Source: Actinokineospora baliensis
Lineage (GTDB): Bacteria; Actinomycetota; Actinomycetes; Mycobacteriales; Pseudonocardiaceae
Assembly (NCBI RefSeq): GCF_016907695.1
Contig: NZ_JAFBCK010000001.1
Location: 1,364,001-1,428,000 of the forward strand
Direction of reading: 5' to 3'
DNA: 64,000 nt
Under the pieces are notes generated by a model. The model ran no database searches. It had not been told where the DNA came from and saw nothing but the letters and a program-made list of their open reading frames with translations. Position numbers and translations under genes: made by a program. Shown here in pieces: positions 34,397 to 42,825 of the stretch; within the stretch, counting starts at the first letter, position 1, and each line of letters opens with the position of its first letter.

Positions 34397-35197
34397 GTGA
34401 CACAGCCCGAGAAGCCGGACACCACCGGACACGAAGAACCGGAACGGACTTCGGTCATCGCCACGACGAGCAAGGACTCGCCAGCGCAGACACCGGAACC
34501 CCAGGACGGTGCCGTGGTCGAGGAGAACGAGACCACGCCACCGCCCTGGGCCCGGCTCGCCCAGGAGGAAGAACCCGAGCCACCGGCGTTCCCCGCGCCA
34601 GAGGCCGACCCCGACGTCACCCAGGCGGTGCCGCACCCCGGCAACGGCCAAGCCCCGGCCTTCCAGCCCCCCGACGAGGCCACGATCGCCGTCCCCCGCC
34701 CCGTCGTCACCGGCGCGGCCGCCCCCCGCCTGTTCACCGACCCACCGCCCCGCGCCGCGCTCAACCTCGACAACGGCGCCAGGGCCACCCCGGGCAGCAC
34801 CGCCCCGCCGAGCGCCCTGCGCCGCCCCGGCCGCGGCCCCCGCCGCGCCAACCTGCAGATCAAGCGCTTCGACCCCTGGTCGGTGCTCAAGCTCAGCCTC
34901 GTCCTCGGCGTCTCCCTGTTCTTCGTCTGGCTGGTCGCCGTCGGCGCCCTCTACGCCGCCCTCGACGGCATGGGCGTCTGGGACAAGGTCAACGGCATCT
35001 CCAACGACCTGCTCAACAGCAGCGGCGGCAACACCGGCCCGCTGATCAGCGCCGGGCGCGTCTTCGGCATCGCCGCCATCATCGGCGCGATCAATATCGT
35101 GCTGTTCAGTGCCCTGGCGACGGTCGGCGCGTTCGTCTACAACGTGTCGGCGGACCTCGCGGGCGGCCTGGAGGTCACCCTCGCCGAGCGCGAGTAG
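34397..35197 (+). CDS. DUF3566 transmembrane protein (Rv0007 equivalent)
   Basis: A 266-residue protein. The first 150 residues are a disordered, Pro/Thr/Glu-rich cytoplasmic stretch. The DUF3566 region (RRANLQIKRFDPWSVLKLSL onward) has two transmembrane helices near 170-195 and 220-245. It follows gyrA by 35 bp in the same direction, as Rv0007 does. Its function is unknown; placement next to gyrase and tRNA-Ile is conserved. Confidence 0.88.
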   Translation: MTQPEKPDTTGHEEPERTSVIATTSKDSPAQTPEPQDGAVVEENETTPPPWARLAQEEEPEPPAFPAPEADPDVTQAVPHPGNGQAPAFQPPDEATIAVPRPVVTGAAAPRLFTDPPPRAALNLDNGARATPGSTAPPSALRRPGRGPRRANLQIKRFDPWSVLKLSLVLGVSLFFVWLVAVGALYAALDGMGVWDKVNGISNDLLNSSGGNTGPLISAGRVFGIAAIIGAINIVLFSALATVGAFVYNVSADLAGGLEVTLAERE

Positions 35198-35254
35198 GGG
35201 ATACCGATTTGGGGCCCAGAAGCCACGTGCTGTAACCTTCTGGCGTTCCCACAG

Positions 35255-35328
35255 GGGCCTATAGCTCAGGCGGTTAGAGCGCTTCACTGATAATGAAGAG
35301 GTCGGAGGTTCAAGTCCTCCTAGGCCCA
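35255..35328 (+). tRNA. tRNA-Ile(GAT)
   Basis: A 74-base cloverleaf. The acceptor GGGCCTA pairs with TAGGCCC. The anticodon stem CTTCA/TGAAG holds loop CTGATAA with anticodon GAT, and the T-loop is TTCAAGT. CCA is not encoded. It follows the gyrA-DUF3566 pair as in mycobacteria. Confidence 0.97.
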
Positions 35329-35335
35329 CGGACTC

Positions 35336-35404
35336 GGGCGACTTGTGTCTGCGAAGAGAGCAGACCGGGTCGTCCGTTGTCGTATCTGGGGGGCGACCCC
35401 CCAG
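35336..35404 (+). terminator. Three-stem module downstream of tRNA-Ile
   Basis: Stem I (35336-35342 with 35369-35375, one G-U pair) encloses stem II (GTCTGC with GCAGAC, 7-base loop). A GTTGTCGTAT linker leads to stem III (8 bp, 35386-35393 with 35397-35404, loop CGA). The same architecture follows tRNA-Leu at 55060. Probably a transcription terminator or 3'-processing signal. Confidence 0.75.
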
Positions 35405-35643
35405 ACCCCCACGGTGCGGGGGCGGGAAGGTGCGCAGCGGTGGAGTTCGCGGAGCTTGCGTAGCGGACGGAAACGCGGGAGTGCCGGGACCGGGGTCAGG
35501 GCCGGCGGAACTGTGGAGTGGCCCAGGGGCCTGGGTGACCGAGCGGGGGAGCACTGGGGCGGGTGTGGCAGACTAGTTGGGTCGGTCCTGGGGAGAGAGG
35601 GCTGGCGGAAGTTGGGTTCTGGTGCCTTAAGGAGGCATACGTC
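35405..35643. other. Gap between the tRNA-Ile module and the DLW-39 gene
   Basis: About 240 bp of G-rich sequence without a gene; only frames with poor codon character cross it. It presumably holds the promoter of the small gene that follows, but no convincing hexamers are visible. Confidence 0.5.
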
Positions 35644-35781
35644 GTGAAGAAGCTCCTCGCGCTCGCCGCGGTCGCTGGTGGTGTCCTCCTGGTCATCAAG
35701 CGCAAGAGCTCGGCCAAGGCCGAAGCCGCGCTGTGGCGTGAGGCCACCGCCCCCGCCAACAACGGTGCGAAGAAGGCCTAA
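35644..35781 (+). CDS. DLW-39 family microprotein
   Basis: A 45-residue protein starting VKKLLALAAVAGGVLLVIKRK, a single short membrane helix with a basic anchor, and ending in an Ala/Lys-rich tail. The ALWREAT segment corresponds to the DLW motif of this actinobacterial family found beside gyrA. AAGGAGG at 35629-35635 gives an ideal ribosome site for the GTG at 35644. Its function is unknown. Confidence 0.85.
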   Translation: MKKLLALAAVAGGVLLVIKRKSSAKAEAALWREATAPANNGAKKA

Positions 35782-35814
35782 CGGCCTGGGGCACGGCGCA
35801 GCGCCGTGCCGCTC

Positions 35815-35890
35815 GGGGACGTAGCTCAATTGGCAGAGCACCGCCTTTGCAAGGCGGGGGTTAGGGGTTCGATTCCCCTCGTCTCCACCA
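35815..35890 (+). tRNA. tRNA-Ala(TGC)
   Basis: A 76-base cloverleaf with encoded CCA. The acceptor GGGGACG pairs with CGTCTCC and shows the alanine-identity G3-U70 wobble pair. The anticodon loop contains TGC within CGCCTTTGCAAGGCG. It follows DLW-39 by 33 bp. Confidence 0.97.
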
Positions 35891-35904
35891 CTCTTCAGAC
35901 ATGA

Positions 35905-35948
35905 GAACGCCCAGGTCAGCGCGGTTCCTTCGCTGCCTGGGCGTTTCC
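35905..35948 (+). terminator. Terminator after tRNA-Ala
   Basis: AACGCCCAGG (35906-35915) pairs with CCTGGGCGTT (35936-35945). An inner CAGCG/CGCTG stem extends it, and TTT follows. Confidence 0.8.
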
Positions 35949-36057
35949 CGTGTGGACACCGGTTCAGCTCCCGTGCCCCCGTCGTGCCCCTTCCGGGACT
36001 TGGCCACGTGGTGGCTCATCGCCTTCGAGACCGTCCTTCGCTACGTCGTCACCATCG

Positions 36058-36427
36058 GCCCCAAGGAAGCCCGCTACGTCGAGGCTGCCCTAACAGCTCA
36101 CGAAGCTGAGGCTGTCAGCAGCGATCGCCCGCTGTTGAGCGTCAGCAACAACTGCACGGACTAGCACCTCTGGTCACCGGGATCGCCGCCCGCGAAGACG
36201 CCAGGACCGACCGCCTCAAGCCCAGCCCATACCTTCTCCACCAGGCCCTTCACGGCCGCCGACCAGCCGCCGCAGTCTTCGTCGGCGACTCGATCACCGA
36301 CCTGCACGCCGCAGAAACAGCTGCGGTGCCCTTCATCGGCTACGCCAACAAGCCCGACAAGCTCCACGGCTTGGCCAGGTCAGCGGCACTGACGACATCA
36401 ATGACGTTGCTGGTCGAAGCCCACTAG
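36058..36427 (+). pseudogene. Decayed HAD-superfamily hydrolase
   Basis: The remnant of a HAD phosphatase. One frame reads YVEAALTAHEAEAV, then LLSVSNNC (the motif II region) and stops at 36162. A second frame, shifted near 36150, continues LHGLAPLVTGIAARED, then KPSPYLL (motif III lysine) and VFVGDSITDLHAAE (motif IV) to a stop at 36425. The catalytic N-terminal DxD motif is missing, and the spacing between YVEAAL and SNN is shorter than in intact relatives. A frameshift plus deletions are inferred. The 35949-36057 stretch before it shows nothing recognisable. Confidence 0.65.
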
Positions 36428-36531
36428 GACTTGGCTCTGGGGATCAAGGCAGGCGCGAGGGGTTGGGAGTGCGGGGGTGGGGCGCGAGGGGTACGACTGG
36501 GGCGTACTGATCTCGTTCCTAGGAGTGGTGG

Positions 36532-36963
36532 ATGACTGAGCGCAGGGCTACGACGGTGTGGAGTGGGGATTTGGCCCGGGGGACGGGGCAGGTCTCGTTG
36601 GACACCTCGGGGGCGGCGAGCTTCACGGTGTCGTTCCCGTCGCGGGCGCAGGAGGCCAACGGGCAGACCTCGCCGGAGGAGTTGATCGCGGCGGCGCACT
36701 CGTCGTGCTACTCGATGCAGTTGTCGGGGTTGTTGGGGGCCAACGGGACGCCGCCGGAGCGGATCGAGACGGGGGCGGTGGTGACCTTCGGGAAGAGGGG
36801 CGACGGGTTCGCCATCCTGGGGATCGCGTTGACCGCGCGGGCCGCGGTGCCCGGTCTCGACGCGGGGGCGTTCGCGGAGATCGCGGAGACGGCCAAGCGG
36901 ATCTGCCCGGTGTCGGCGGCGCTCACGGGTACCGAGATCACCCTCGACGCTGCCCTGGTCTAG
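36532..36963 (+). CDS. OsmC/Ohr-family peroxiredoxin-like protein
   Basis: A 143-residue thiol-dependent peroxidase of the OsmC family, acting on organic hydroperoxides. The N-terminal beta-strand TTVWSGDLARGTGQVSL, SPEELIAAAHSSCYSMQLS with the first catalytic Cys (about 59), and ICPVSAAL with the second (about 124) are all present. It ends at a strong terminator shared with the convergent doxX-like gene. Confidence 0.93.
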   Translation: MTERRATTVWSGDLARGTGQVSLDTSGAASFTVSFPSRAQEANGQTSPEELIAAAHSSCYSMQLSGLLGANGTPPERIETGAVVTFGKRGDGFAILGIALTARAAVPGLDAGAFAEIAETAKRICPVSAALTGTEITLDAALV

Positions 36964-36970
36964 ACGCGGC

Positions 36971-37002
36971 GGCGGGGCGGGGACCTGTGTCCCCGCCCCG
37001 CC
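36971..37002. terminator. Bidirectional terminator between osmC-like and doxX-like genes
   Basis: A perfect 14-bp stem (36971-36984 with 36989-37002) with loop CTGT in the 77-bp gap between convergent genes. Confidence 0.88.
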
Positions 37003-37040
37003 GGTCGGCAACCCCGGTGTCCGGCCCGGGTTGACGACTC

Positions 37041-37463
37041 TCAGGCCGCGGCGGCTTCCTTGCGGCGGGAGCGGCTGAACAGCTCGTCGATGGCCCACTT
37101 GCCGGGTCCGAAGACCGCGATCAGCAGGAACGACCACGCGAACAGCGCCGGGATCTCGCCGCCGTTCTCGATCGGGAACAGCGCCCTCGCCTGGTGCACG
37201 GTGAAGTACGCGTAGGCCATCGACCCGGAGCACAGCAGCGCCGCGTAGCGGGTGCCCAGGCCCAGCACGACCAGGGTGCCCGCGACGAGCTGGATGGCCG
37301 CGGCCCACCAGCTCGGCCACGAGGCGAACTCGGGGACCTTCCCGCCGCGCGGGCCGGTCATCACGTCGAACAGGGTGGCGACACCGTGCAGGACGAAGAT
37401 GAAGCCGATGACGATCCGGAACAGGGCTAGTACGTGGTCCCGTGTTCTGTCGAACAGGTCCAT
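37041..37463 (-). CDS. DoxX family membrane protein
   Basis: A 140-residue protein with four hydrophobic helices (near 10-30, 50-75, 78-95 and 108-125) and the DoxX pattern VIGFIFVLHG near the start. Members form oxidoreductase-associated membrane complexes. The ATG at 37463 (MDLFDRTRD) is preferred; an in-frame ATG at 37523 is possible. It is convergent with the OsmC-like gene, and a shared redox theme is only a suggestion. Confidence 0.85.
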   Translation of the reverse strand: MDLFDRTRDHVLALFRIVIGFIFVLHGVATLFDVMTGPRGGKVPEFASWPSWWAAAIQLVAGTLVVLGLGTRYAALLCSGSMAYAYFTVHQARALFPIENGGEIPALFAWSFLLIAVFGPGKWAIDELFSRSRRKEAAAA

Positions 37464-37605
37464 GCCTGGCTCTCTTTCATTCGGAACAACAGGGTAGTCA
37501 TCCATTCGTGGCCGAGGCCACACTGTCTGTAATGCCCCTGACGCTGTTCCGGTTCAACGAGTGGCCGACACCACACTTACCGTCATCTGGTTGACTTGCG
37601 CCGCC

Positions 37606-38145
37606 ATGAGAAGAGTCGTGATCGTCGCCGCGCCCCTGCTCGCCCTCGCGGCGTGCACCACCACTGAGCCGCAGGTCGCGCCGCCCGCGACCACCACGCC
37701 GCCGTCCTCGGCCGCGCCGAGCGCGACCACCGCCCCCGGCCCCCCGCCCGCCCCGGAGCCGGTCGCCGACGGACCGTGTCCCTACCTGGAGAGCTCGGTC
37801 GTGGCCGACGCGAACGGCCAGCACGTGACCAAGGTCCGCACCTCCGCCGACAAGCCCCCCGCGTGCTTCTTCTACCGCCCCGACGGCAGCGTCCAACTCA
37901 CCGCCCGCGTCTACACCGGCGACCCCACCACCGCGAAACTCCTGGTCGACGAGGCGGCCCCCATCGCCACCTCCAACCCGGCCTCCGCCCCCGCTGGCTG
38001 GACCGGCGGCTCCCTCTCCGGCCCCAAGGGCGCCGTCTACGCCGTCGCCAAGGCGGGCACCGCGGTCGTGGTGAGCACCAACCAGGAGCAGACCATCAAA
38101 GCCCGCCGCATCACCGAAACCGTCATCACCAACCTCGGCCTCTAG
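37606..38145 (+). CDS. Putative lipoprotein (DUF2020-like)
   Basis: A 179-residue exported lipoprotein. The signal peptide MRRVVIVAAPLLALAAC ends in a lipobox with the acylated Cys at residue 17. A Thr/Pro/Ala-rich linker to about 60 leads to a compact domain starting GPCPYLESSVV with a second Cys (ACFFYRPDG). The pattern resembles the actinobacterial DUF2020 family; this match is from memory and moderately sure. Start ATG at 37606. Confidence 0.75.
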   Translation: MRRVVIVAAPLLALAACTTTEPQVAPPATTTPPSSAAPSATTAPGPPPAPEPVADGPCPYLESSVVADANGQHVTKVRTSADKPPACFFYRPDGSVQLTARVYTGDPTTAKLLVDEAAPIATSNPASAPAGWTGGSLSGPKGAVYAVAKAGTAVVVSTNQEQTIKARRITETVITNLGL

Positions 38146-38554
38146 CCGCCCGCCAGCAGCCCCAGACCCCCCGCACCCACCTGCTCAGACCGCAACGAAG
38201 ACCCTCCCCGCGACCGCAGCCCGACCCACAGCCCCCACCGCTCCACTGGGGGGCGTCCCCGGTGCCAGTCTATCGAGAGTGGGGGTGCGGGCGGGGGGTG
38301 GCGAGAATCTGTGGATGGCGGAGGGGGTTGTGGATAACGCGAATCGGCAGGTCGGTGGGATGGGGGCGGGTGGATTCGCCTGTCCGGGGGATGTCGCCGA
38401 CGTGGTCGGGGCGGGGATCAGGCGGTTTCGGTGATGGTGAACGCTCCGGGGCATCGGTCGTCGGCAGAGCGCAGGCAGCAGCGGCCCGTGCGCGGCAACT
38501 GACCGGGGCATGGCAAAGGCGGCCGAGCAGTGTCGGCCGCCTTTGGGGGTGTGG
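38146..38554. other. Gene-poor gap with two DnaA-box-like 9-mers
   Basis: About 400 bp without a supported gene. TGTGGATGG (38310-38318) and TGTGGATAA (38329-38337) lie 19 bp apart. The remainder is C-rich, then G-rich sequence, and ends with the terminator at 38515-38544. Confidence 0.6.
38515..38544 (-). terminator. Terminator of the Lys/Ala-rich protein gene
   Basis: AAAGGCGGCCGA (38515-38526) pairs perfectly with TCGGCCGCCTTT (38533-38544), 11 bases beyond the stop on the minus strand. Confidence 0.88.
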
Positions 38555-39223
38555 CTACTTGTCCGAGCTGATGTGGGTGGGCTTGGCCTGGCCGTTGCGT
38601 TCGGCGCCTGCCTCCTCGGCCTTGGGGGCCGGGGGTTCGGGGCGGGCGGGCGGCTGCGGCGGGGTGGTGGGGGTTGGCTTGCCGCGCAGGATCACGGCGG
38701 CGCCTGCGCCGATGCCCAGGATGGCGAGTAGCCACGGCCAGCGGCGGCGCTTGTTCGCCGGGTCCTTGGCCGCCTGGCGGGCGGCGGACTTGGCGGCGCG
38801 GAGTTGGGTTTCCAGGTCCTTGCGGTACTGCTTGACCTGTGGCTTGAGGTCTTTCTTCAGCTGCTTCACCTGCGCCCGCACCGGCGCTGTCGCCTTGGCG
38901 GCCTGCTTGGCCGCCGACGACTTGGCGACGTCCTTGCGGGCCTGCTTGGCGGCCTTGCCCAGGTCCTTGCGGGCTTGCTTGGCCGTCTTGGCCAGGCGCT
39001 TGCGGGTGCGCCGGGTGGTTTCGAGGACCTCTTCCTTCGCCACCTGCGCCGTCTCGGCCAGGGCCTCGGCGACCTGCTGCGGCGCGACGCCCTTGGCGGC
39101 GAGCTTCTGCTCGGCGACGTGGGCCGCCTCGGCCCCGGCGGCTGAAGCGCGCACCGCACCCTGGCGCACCGCGCGCCAGCCGGTGCCGACGGCCTTGCCC
39201 ACCGTCTCTCCGGCCCGGGTCAT
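38555..39223 (-). CDS. Lys/Ala-rich single-pass membrane protein of unknown function
   Basis: A 222-residue protein. Residues 30-160 are a long charged helix with repeating KQARKDLGK-type units (Lys, Ala, Arg, Gln), resembling histone-H1-like or coiled-coil segments. RRRWPWLLAILGIGAGAAVIL (about 162-182) is one membrane helix, followed by a Pro/Glu-rich tail. It might bind nucleic acid or cell-wall polymer, but no known domain is evident. It is divergent from the cyclophilin gene. Confidence 0.75.
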   Translation of the reverse strand: MTRAGETVGKAVGTGWRAVRQGAVRASAAGAEAAHVAEQKLAAKGVAPQQVAEALAETAQVAKEEVLETTRRTRKRLAKTAKQARKDLGKAAKQARKDVAKSSAAKQAAKATAPVRAQVKQLKKDLKPQVKQYRKDLETQLRAAKSAARQAAKDPANKRRRWPWLLAILGIGAGAAVILRGKPTPTTPPQPPARPEPPAPKAEEAGAERNGQAKPTHISSDK

Positions 39224-39319
39224 GGCTTCACCTCGTCCATCGTGTGCTCTCCGACATTCCTGACCCCATCAATCCTGCCCCTTCCGGACGGATCTCGCCG
39301 AAGATGGCACGATGGGGCG

Positions 39320-39868
39320 GTGGCAGACAGCAACGCATCCCTCGTCGGGACCAAGGTGACCGCCACCCTGCACACCTCGCAGGGTGACATCCGGATCGAC
39401 CTGTTCCCGGACCACGCGCCCAAGACGGTCGCGAACTTCGTCGGGCTCGCCGAGGGCTCGAAGGAGTACCACAGCAAGAACGCCCAGGGCGCCGACTCGG
39501 GCCCCTTCTACGACGGCTCGATCTTCCACCGGGTGATCGCCGGGTTCATGCTGCAGGGCGGCGACCCGACCGGCACCGGCCGCGGCGGCCCCGGCTACGA
39601 GTTCGCCGACGAGTTCCACCCGGAGCTGCAGTTCAACAAGCCGTACCTGCTGGCGATGGCGAACGCGGGTGCCAACACCAACGGGTCCCAGTTCTTCATC
39701 ACGGTCGGGCCGACCACCTGGCTCAACTTCAAGCACACGATCTTCGGCGAGGTGTCCGACCAGGAGTCGCGCACCGTCGTGGACGCCATCGGCGCGACCG
39801 CGACCAACCCCGGCGACAAGCCGGTCACCGATGTCGTGATCAACAAGGTCACCGTCGAGAAGCACTAG
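39320..39868 (+). CDS. ppiA: Cyclophilin-type peptidyl-prolyl isomerase
   Basis: A 182-residue cytoplasmic cyclophilin. The catalytic FHRVIAGFMLQGGDPTGTG, AMANAGANTNGSQFFIT and the substrate-site WLNFKHTIFGEV are intact. The GTG at 39320 (VADSNASLVG) lacks a strong ribosome site. This is the Rv0009 position. The rhomboid gene begins on the next base after the stop. Confidence 0.95.
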   Translation: MADSNASLVGTKVTATLHTSQGDIRIDLFPDHAPKTVANFVGLAEGSKEYHSKNAQGADSGPFYDGSIFHRVIAGFMLQGGDPTGTGRGGPGYEFADEFHPELQFNKPYLLAMANAGANTNGSQFFITVGPTTWLNFKHTIFGEVSDQESRTVVDAIGATATNPGDKPVTDVVINKVTVEKH

Positions 39869-40759
39869 GTGACCCCACCGCTCCAGCCCGACCCGGGGAC
39901 GCAGGCGGGTCTTCCCGCCTGCGTCCGCCACCCCGACCGGCTCACCGGGTTGAGCTGCACCCGCTGCGGTCGGCCCGCGTGCCCGGAGTGCCTCGTCGAG
40001 GCCTCGGTCGGCTTCCAGTGCGTCGACTGCGTCAACGCCGGGCGAAAGGTCCAGCGGCGGGCGACCACGGTCGCGGGGGCGCCACTGGGCGAGAAGCCGC
40101 TGCTGGTGCCCGTGCTGATCGCGCTGAACGTCCTGATGTTCGCGATCACCGCCGTGCTGGCCCAGGACCCGATCGACAACGACCGCTCCGCGCTGTTCCA
40201 CGAGCTCTCCGAGTACCCGCCGCTGGTGGCCCACGGTGAGTGGTGGCGGGTGCTGACCAGCGGTTTCCTGCACTTCGGGCCGATCCACCTGCTGGTCAAC
40301 ATGGTCGCGCTGTGGTTCCTGCGGGACATGGAGCTGCTGCTGGGCCGGGCCAGGTTCGCCTTGGTGTACCTGCTCTCGCTGCTGGGCGGCAGCGCGGCCC
40401 CGTACGTGTTCGGCGCGTTGAACGTCGAGGGCGCAGGCGCGTCCGGGGCGATCTACGGCCTGCTCGGCGGGTTGATCGTCGCGGTGGTGCGGCTCAAGCA
40501 GGACAAGCACGTGCTGATGAACGTCGTGGGCGTGCTGGCGCTGAACCTGGCGATCAGCGTGTCGTTCCCGGGCGTGTCGCTGCTGGCCCACCTGGGCGGC
40601 CTGGTCGTCGGCGCGGCGGTGACCTTCGGGATGATCTACGCGCCCCCGGCCCAGCGCCGGGCGTGGCAGATCGGCACCGTGGTCCTGGTGAGCGCGGCGC
40701 TGGTGGGGATGTTCGCGATCCGCACCTCGCAGATCGTGGACATGTTCGTGATCGGTTAG
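39869..40759 (+). CDS. Rhomboid family intramembrane serine protease
   Basis: A 296-residue protein. An N-terminal Cys-rich B-box-like zinc finger (about 18-55, six Cys and one His) precedes the six-helix rhomboid core. GWW-type WWRVLTSGFLHFGPIHLLVNM holds the HxxxN motif. The catalytic Ser is in GASGAIYGLLGG, and the His in LLAHLGGLVVG. It is coupled to ppiA and convergent with the PH-domain gene, whose stop codon it overlaps. Confidence 0.92.
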   Translation: MTPPLQPDPGTQAGLPACVRHPDRLTGLSCTRCGRPACPECLVEASVGFQCVDCVNAGRKVQRRATTVAGAPLGEKPLLVPVLIALNVLMFAITAVLAQDPIDNDRSALFHELSEYPPLVAHGEWWRVLTSGFLHFGPIHLLVNMVALWFLRDMELLLGRARFALVYLLSLLGGSAAPYVFGALNVEGAGASGAIYGLLGGLIVAVVRLKQDKHVLMNVVGVLALNLAISVSFPGVSLLAHLGGLVVGAAVTFGMIYAPPAQRRAWQIGTVVLVSAALVGMFAIRTSQIVDMFVIG

Positions 40760-41184
40760 GTCCGCAGCCGCAGCAGGTCGTCGACGACGTCGCGCGGGTC
40801 GGCGCCCAGGTCCATGCGGCCGAGCAGCACCAGGTCGGGTTCGGCCGCGTTGTCCGCGTCGAGTTCCACGGCGCTGCTCTCGCGGCCGAGCCTGCGGGTG
40901 CGCACGAGCCGCACGTTGACCTCGCCCCAGCTCCACCGCTTGCTGCCGAGCATCCCCCGAACGGTGATCCCCCGGGCGTCCGCGCGCAGGCGGGGTCGGG
41001 CGATCGTGCCGAAGAGCGCGAGCAGGCCGAGCAGCACGGCGGCCACGATGAGCAGGACCCTGCCCCTCGTGTCGTCGACCAGGGCCGCGACCAGCGCGGA
41101 AGTGGCCGTCAGCAGCCAGCCGACGGCCACCACCTTGGGCTCGGGGGCCCACTGCGCTGCGGTGTCCTCAGGGGTCACGGGCAT
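40756..41184 (-). CDS. PH-domain membrane protein (Rv0010c equivalent)
   Basis: A 142-residue protein with two membrane helices (about 18-36 and 43-62), then a bacterial PH-like domain (RPRLRADARGITVRGML, then SWGEV). It lies between the rhomboid gene and crgA, as Rv0010c lies before Rv0011c. The start region overlaps a DnaA-box-like 9-mer. Confidence 0.82.
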   Translation of the reverse strand: MPVTPEDTAAQWAPEPKVVAVGWLLTATSALVAALVDDTRGRVLLIVAAVLLGLLALFGTIARPRLRADARGITVRGMLGSKRWSWGEVNVRLVRTRRLGRESSAVELDADNAAEPDLVLLGRMDLGADPRDVVDDLLRLRT

Positions 41185-41206
41185 TCATCCACAGTAGTTA
41201 TCCACA
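41185..41206. promoter_or_regulatory. Two DnaA boxes upstream of the PH-domain gene
   Basis: TCATCCACA (41185-41193) and TTATCCACA (41198-41206, a perfect E. coli-type box) are 4 bp apart in the PH-domain/crgA gap. They would overlap the 5' end of the PH-domain mRNA. Confidence 0.6.
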
Positions 41207-41314
41207 ATGGGGACTACTTACATCCGTGTGGTTCAGTGGCTGTCCGCTGAATGGAGCAGTCGCCCTCGCCCACCGTGATGACGCCGCCTCGGGCGACCCC
41301 GGTGACCCAGCGGG

Positions 41315-41581
41315 TCAGCGCCACCGCATGGTCATCAGCAGCCCGGAGATCATCAGGGCGAACCCGATGGCGAAGTTCCAGTTGCCGAGGTCGGCCATGA
41401 ATGGAATCTTCTCGCCTGCGATGTAGTTCACGACCAGCCAGGCGAGCCCCAGGACCATGATGCCCAGCATCACGGTGATGTAGATCGGGTGTGACGGCCC
41501 GGCCGGCTTCACCTTCACAGGCGTGCGACGGTCGGCCGGCGGGGTGTACGCGGCCTTCTTGCGGACCTTGGACTTCGGCAT
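41315..41581 (-). CDS. crgA: Cell division protein CrgA
   Basis: An 88-residue protein: a basic N-terminus [19 protein letters not shown], then two membrane helices joined by an external loop ([15 protein letters not shown]). CrgA recruits FtsI-type synthases and coordinates septation in actinobacteria. The ATG at 41581 is chosen because the longer frame has no family similarity. Confidence 0.95.
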   Translation of the reverse strand: MPKSKVRKKAAYTPPADRRTPVKVKPAGPSHPIYITVMLGIMVLGLAWLVVNYIAGEKIPFMADLGNWNFAIGFALMISGLLMTMRWR

Positions 41582-41730
41582 GCTGTCCTCGCCTGACGTG
41601 GTGCGGTCGGGTGCGGGCGCGCTCGTGTTGGCGCGACTCCCGCCGGTGCAACACGTTAACGTAGCTGAGCAGGTCGGCGAATCACCAGTCGCCAACGATG
41701 CCGGATCCGCAGGCCGAGAGGAGCCCGCGC

Positions 41731-42606
41731 GTGACAACGCTCGACACCGGTGGCCCGCCGCCAGGCGAGCTCATCAGCCCGGACGAGCGGCCCGGGGGCG
41801 GTGACGCGGTGCGCACCGTGGTCCGCGGCATCGGTGAGCTGCTCATCACCGCAGGCCTGGTGGTGCTGCTGTTCGTCGTCTACGAGGTCTACGTGACCGA
41901 CATCGTTTCCGCTGGTAAGCAGCAGGACGCGACGTCGGCGTTGGACACCGAGTGGAACGACACGGCCCCCGCGGCCCCCGAGCAGCAGCGGGTCGAGCGC
42001 TTCGACGGGCTCGGTGAGGGCTCCGGGTTCGCCAAGATGTACATCCCGTCCTTCGGCGCCGACTACTCCTTCACCATCATCGAGGGCACCACCGACCGGT
42101 CGCTGGAGATCGGCCCCGGCCACTACAAGGGCACCGCGTACCCGGGCGAGCCGGGCAACTTCGCCGTCGCCGGGCACCGGGTGGGCAAGGGTGCCCCGTT
42201 CAACGACATCGACCTGCTGAACTCGTGCGACGCGATCGTCGTCGAGACCCGCTACAGCTGGTTCGTCTACCGGATGCTGCCGAAGAAGGACGAGGTCGGC
42301 GGCTGGGCCACCGGCAAGGGCACCGACCCGCGCTGCCAGGGCGTCGCCCCCCTGGGCGGCCCCTACGACGGGGTCGTCGGCCAGCAGATCGTCAACCCCA
42401 GCCAGGGCGAGGTCATCGCCCCCATCCCCGGCCACCGCGACGCCCCGAGCGTGGGCGAGCGGGCCACCCTGCTGACCCTGACCACCTGCCACCCGCGCTT
42501 CTCCGACCGGCAGCGGCTCATCGTGCACGCGGTGATGGTCAAGCAGTGGGCCAAGGACCCGACCAAGCCGGGCGAGACGCCGCCCGAGTTGAAGGAGACC
42601 AGCTGA
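41731..42606 (+). CDS. Class E sortase
   Basis: A 291-residue transpeptidase that anchors proteins to the cell wall. One N-terminal membrane helix (about 38-58) is followed by the sortase barrel. AGHR carries the catalytic His and [15 protein letters not shown] the Cys and Arg. The GTG at 41731 follows GAGAGGAG at 41716-41723. The next small gene starts inside its stop codon. Confidence 0.93.
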   Translation: MTTLDTGGPPPGELISPDERPGGGDAVRTVVRGIGELLITAGLVVLLFVVYEVYVTDIVSAGKQQDATSALDTEWNDTAPAAPEQQRVERFDGLGEGSGFAKMYIPSFGADYSFTIIEGTTDRSLEIGPGHYKGTAYPGEPGNFAVAGHRVGKGAPFNDIDLLNSCDAIVVETRYSWFVYRMLPKKDEVGGWATGKGTDPRCQGVAPLGGPYDGVVGQQIVNPSQGEVIAPIPGHRDAPSVGERATLLTLTTCHPRFSDRQRLIVHAVMVKQWAKDPTKPGETPPELKETS

Positions 42607-42761
42607 TGTACGGGTGGATCTGGCGCCACCTCCCCGGCCCCGTGCTGGTCCGCGTCCTCACCGCCGTCGTGCTCGTCGCCGGGGTCGTCGCCCTGCTGAT
42701 GTTCGTCGTGTTCCCCTGGGTCGAGCCGAAGCTGCCGTTCAACCAGGTCACCACGCAGTGA
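42606..42761 (+). CDS. Small membrane protein coupled to the sortase
   Basis: A 51-residue protein beginning [18 protein letters not shown], with one hydrophobic helix (about 15-40) and a short outer tail. Its ATG overlaps the sortase TGA. Such small partners often accompany class E sortases; function unknown. Confidence 0.8.
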   Translation: MYGWIWRHLPGPVLVRVLTAVVLVAGVVALLMFVVFPWVEPKLPFNQVTTQ

Positions 42762-42825
42762 TGGCAAGTGGGGATCGGGGATAGTCAGGGGCGCAAGTGG
42801 GGGCCGGGCGGGTAGGTTGACCGGC

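Noticed and set aside
38185..38735. Minus-strand frames near 38.2-38.7 kb, one ending CCLRSADDRCPGAFTITETA
   Set aside because: The Cys spacing looked like a small metal-binding domain, but there is no start codon near enough and the frame crosses the terminator at 38515-38544.
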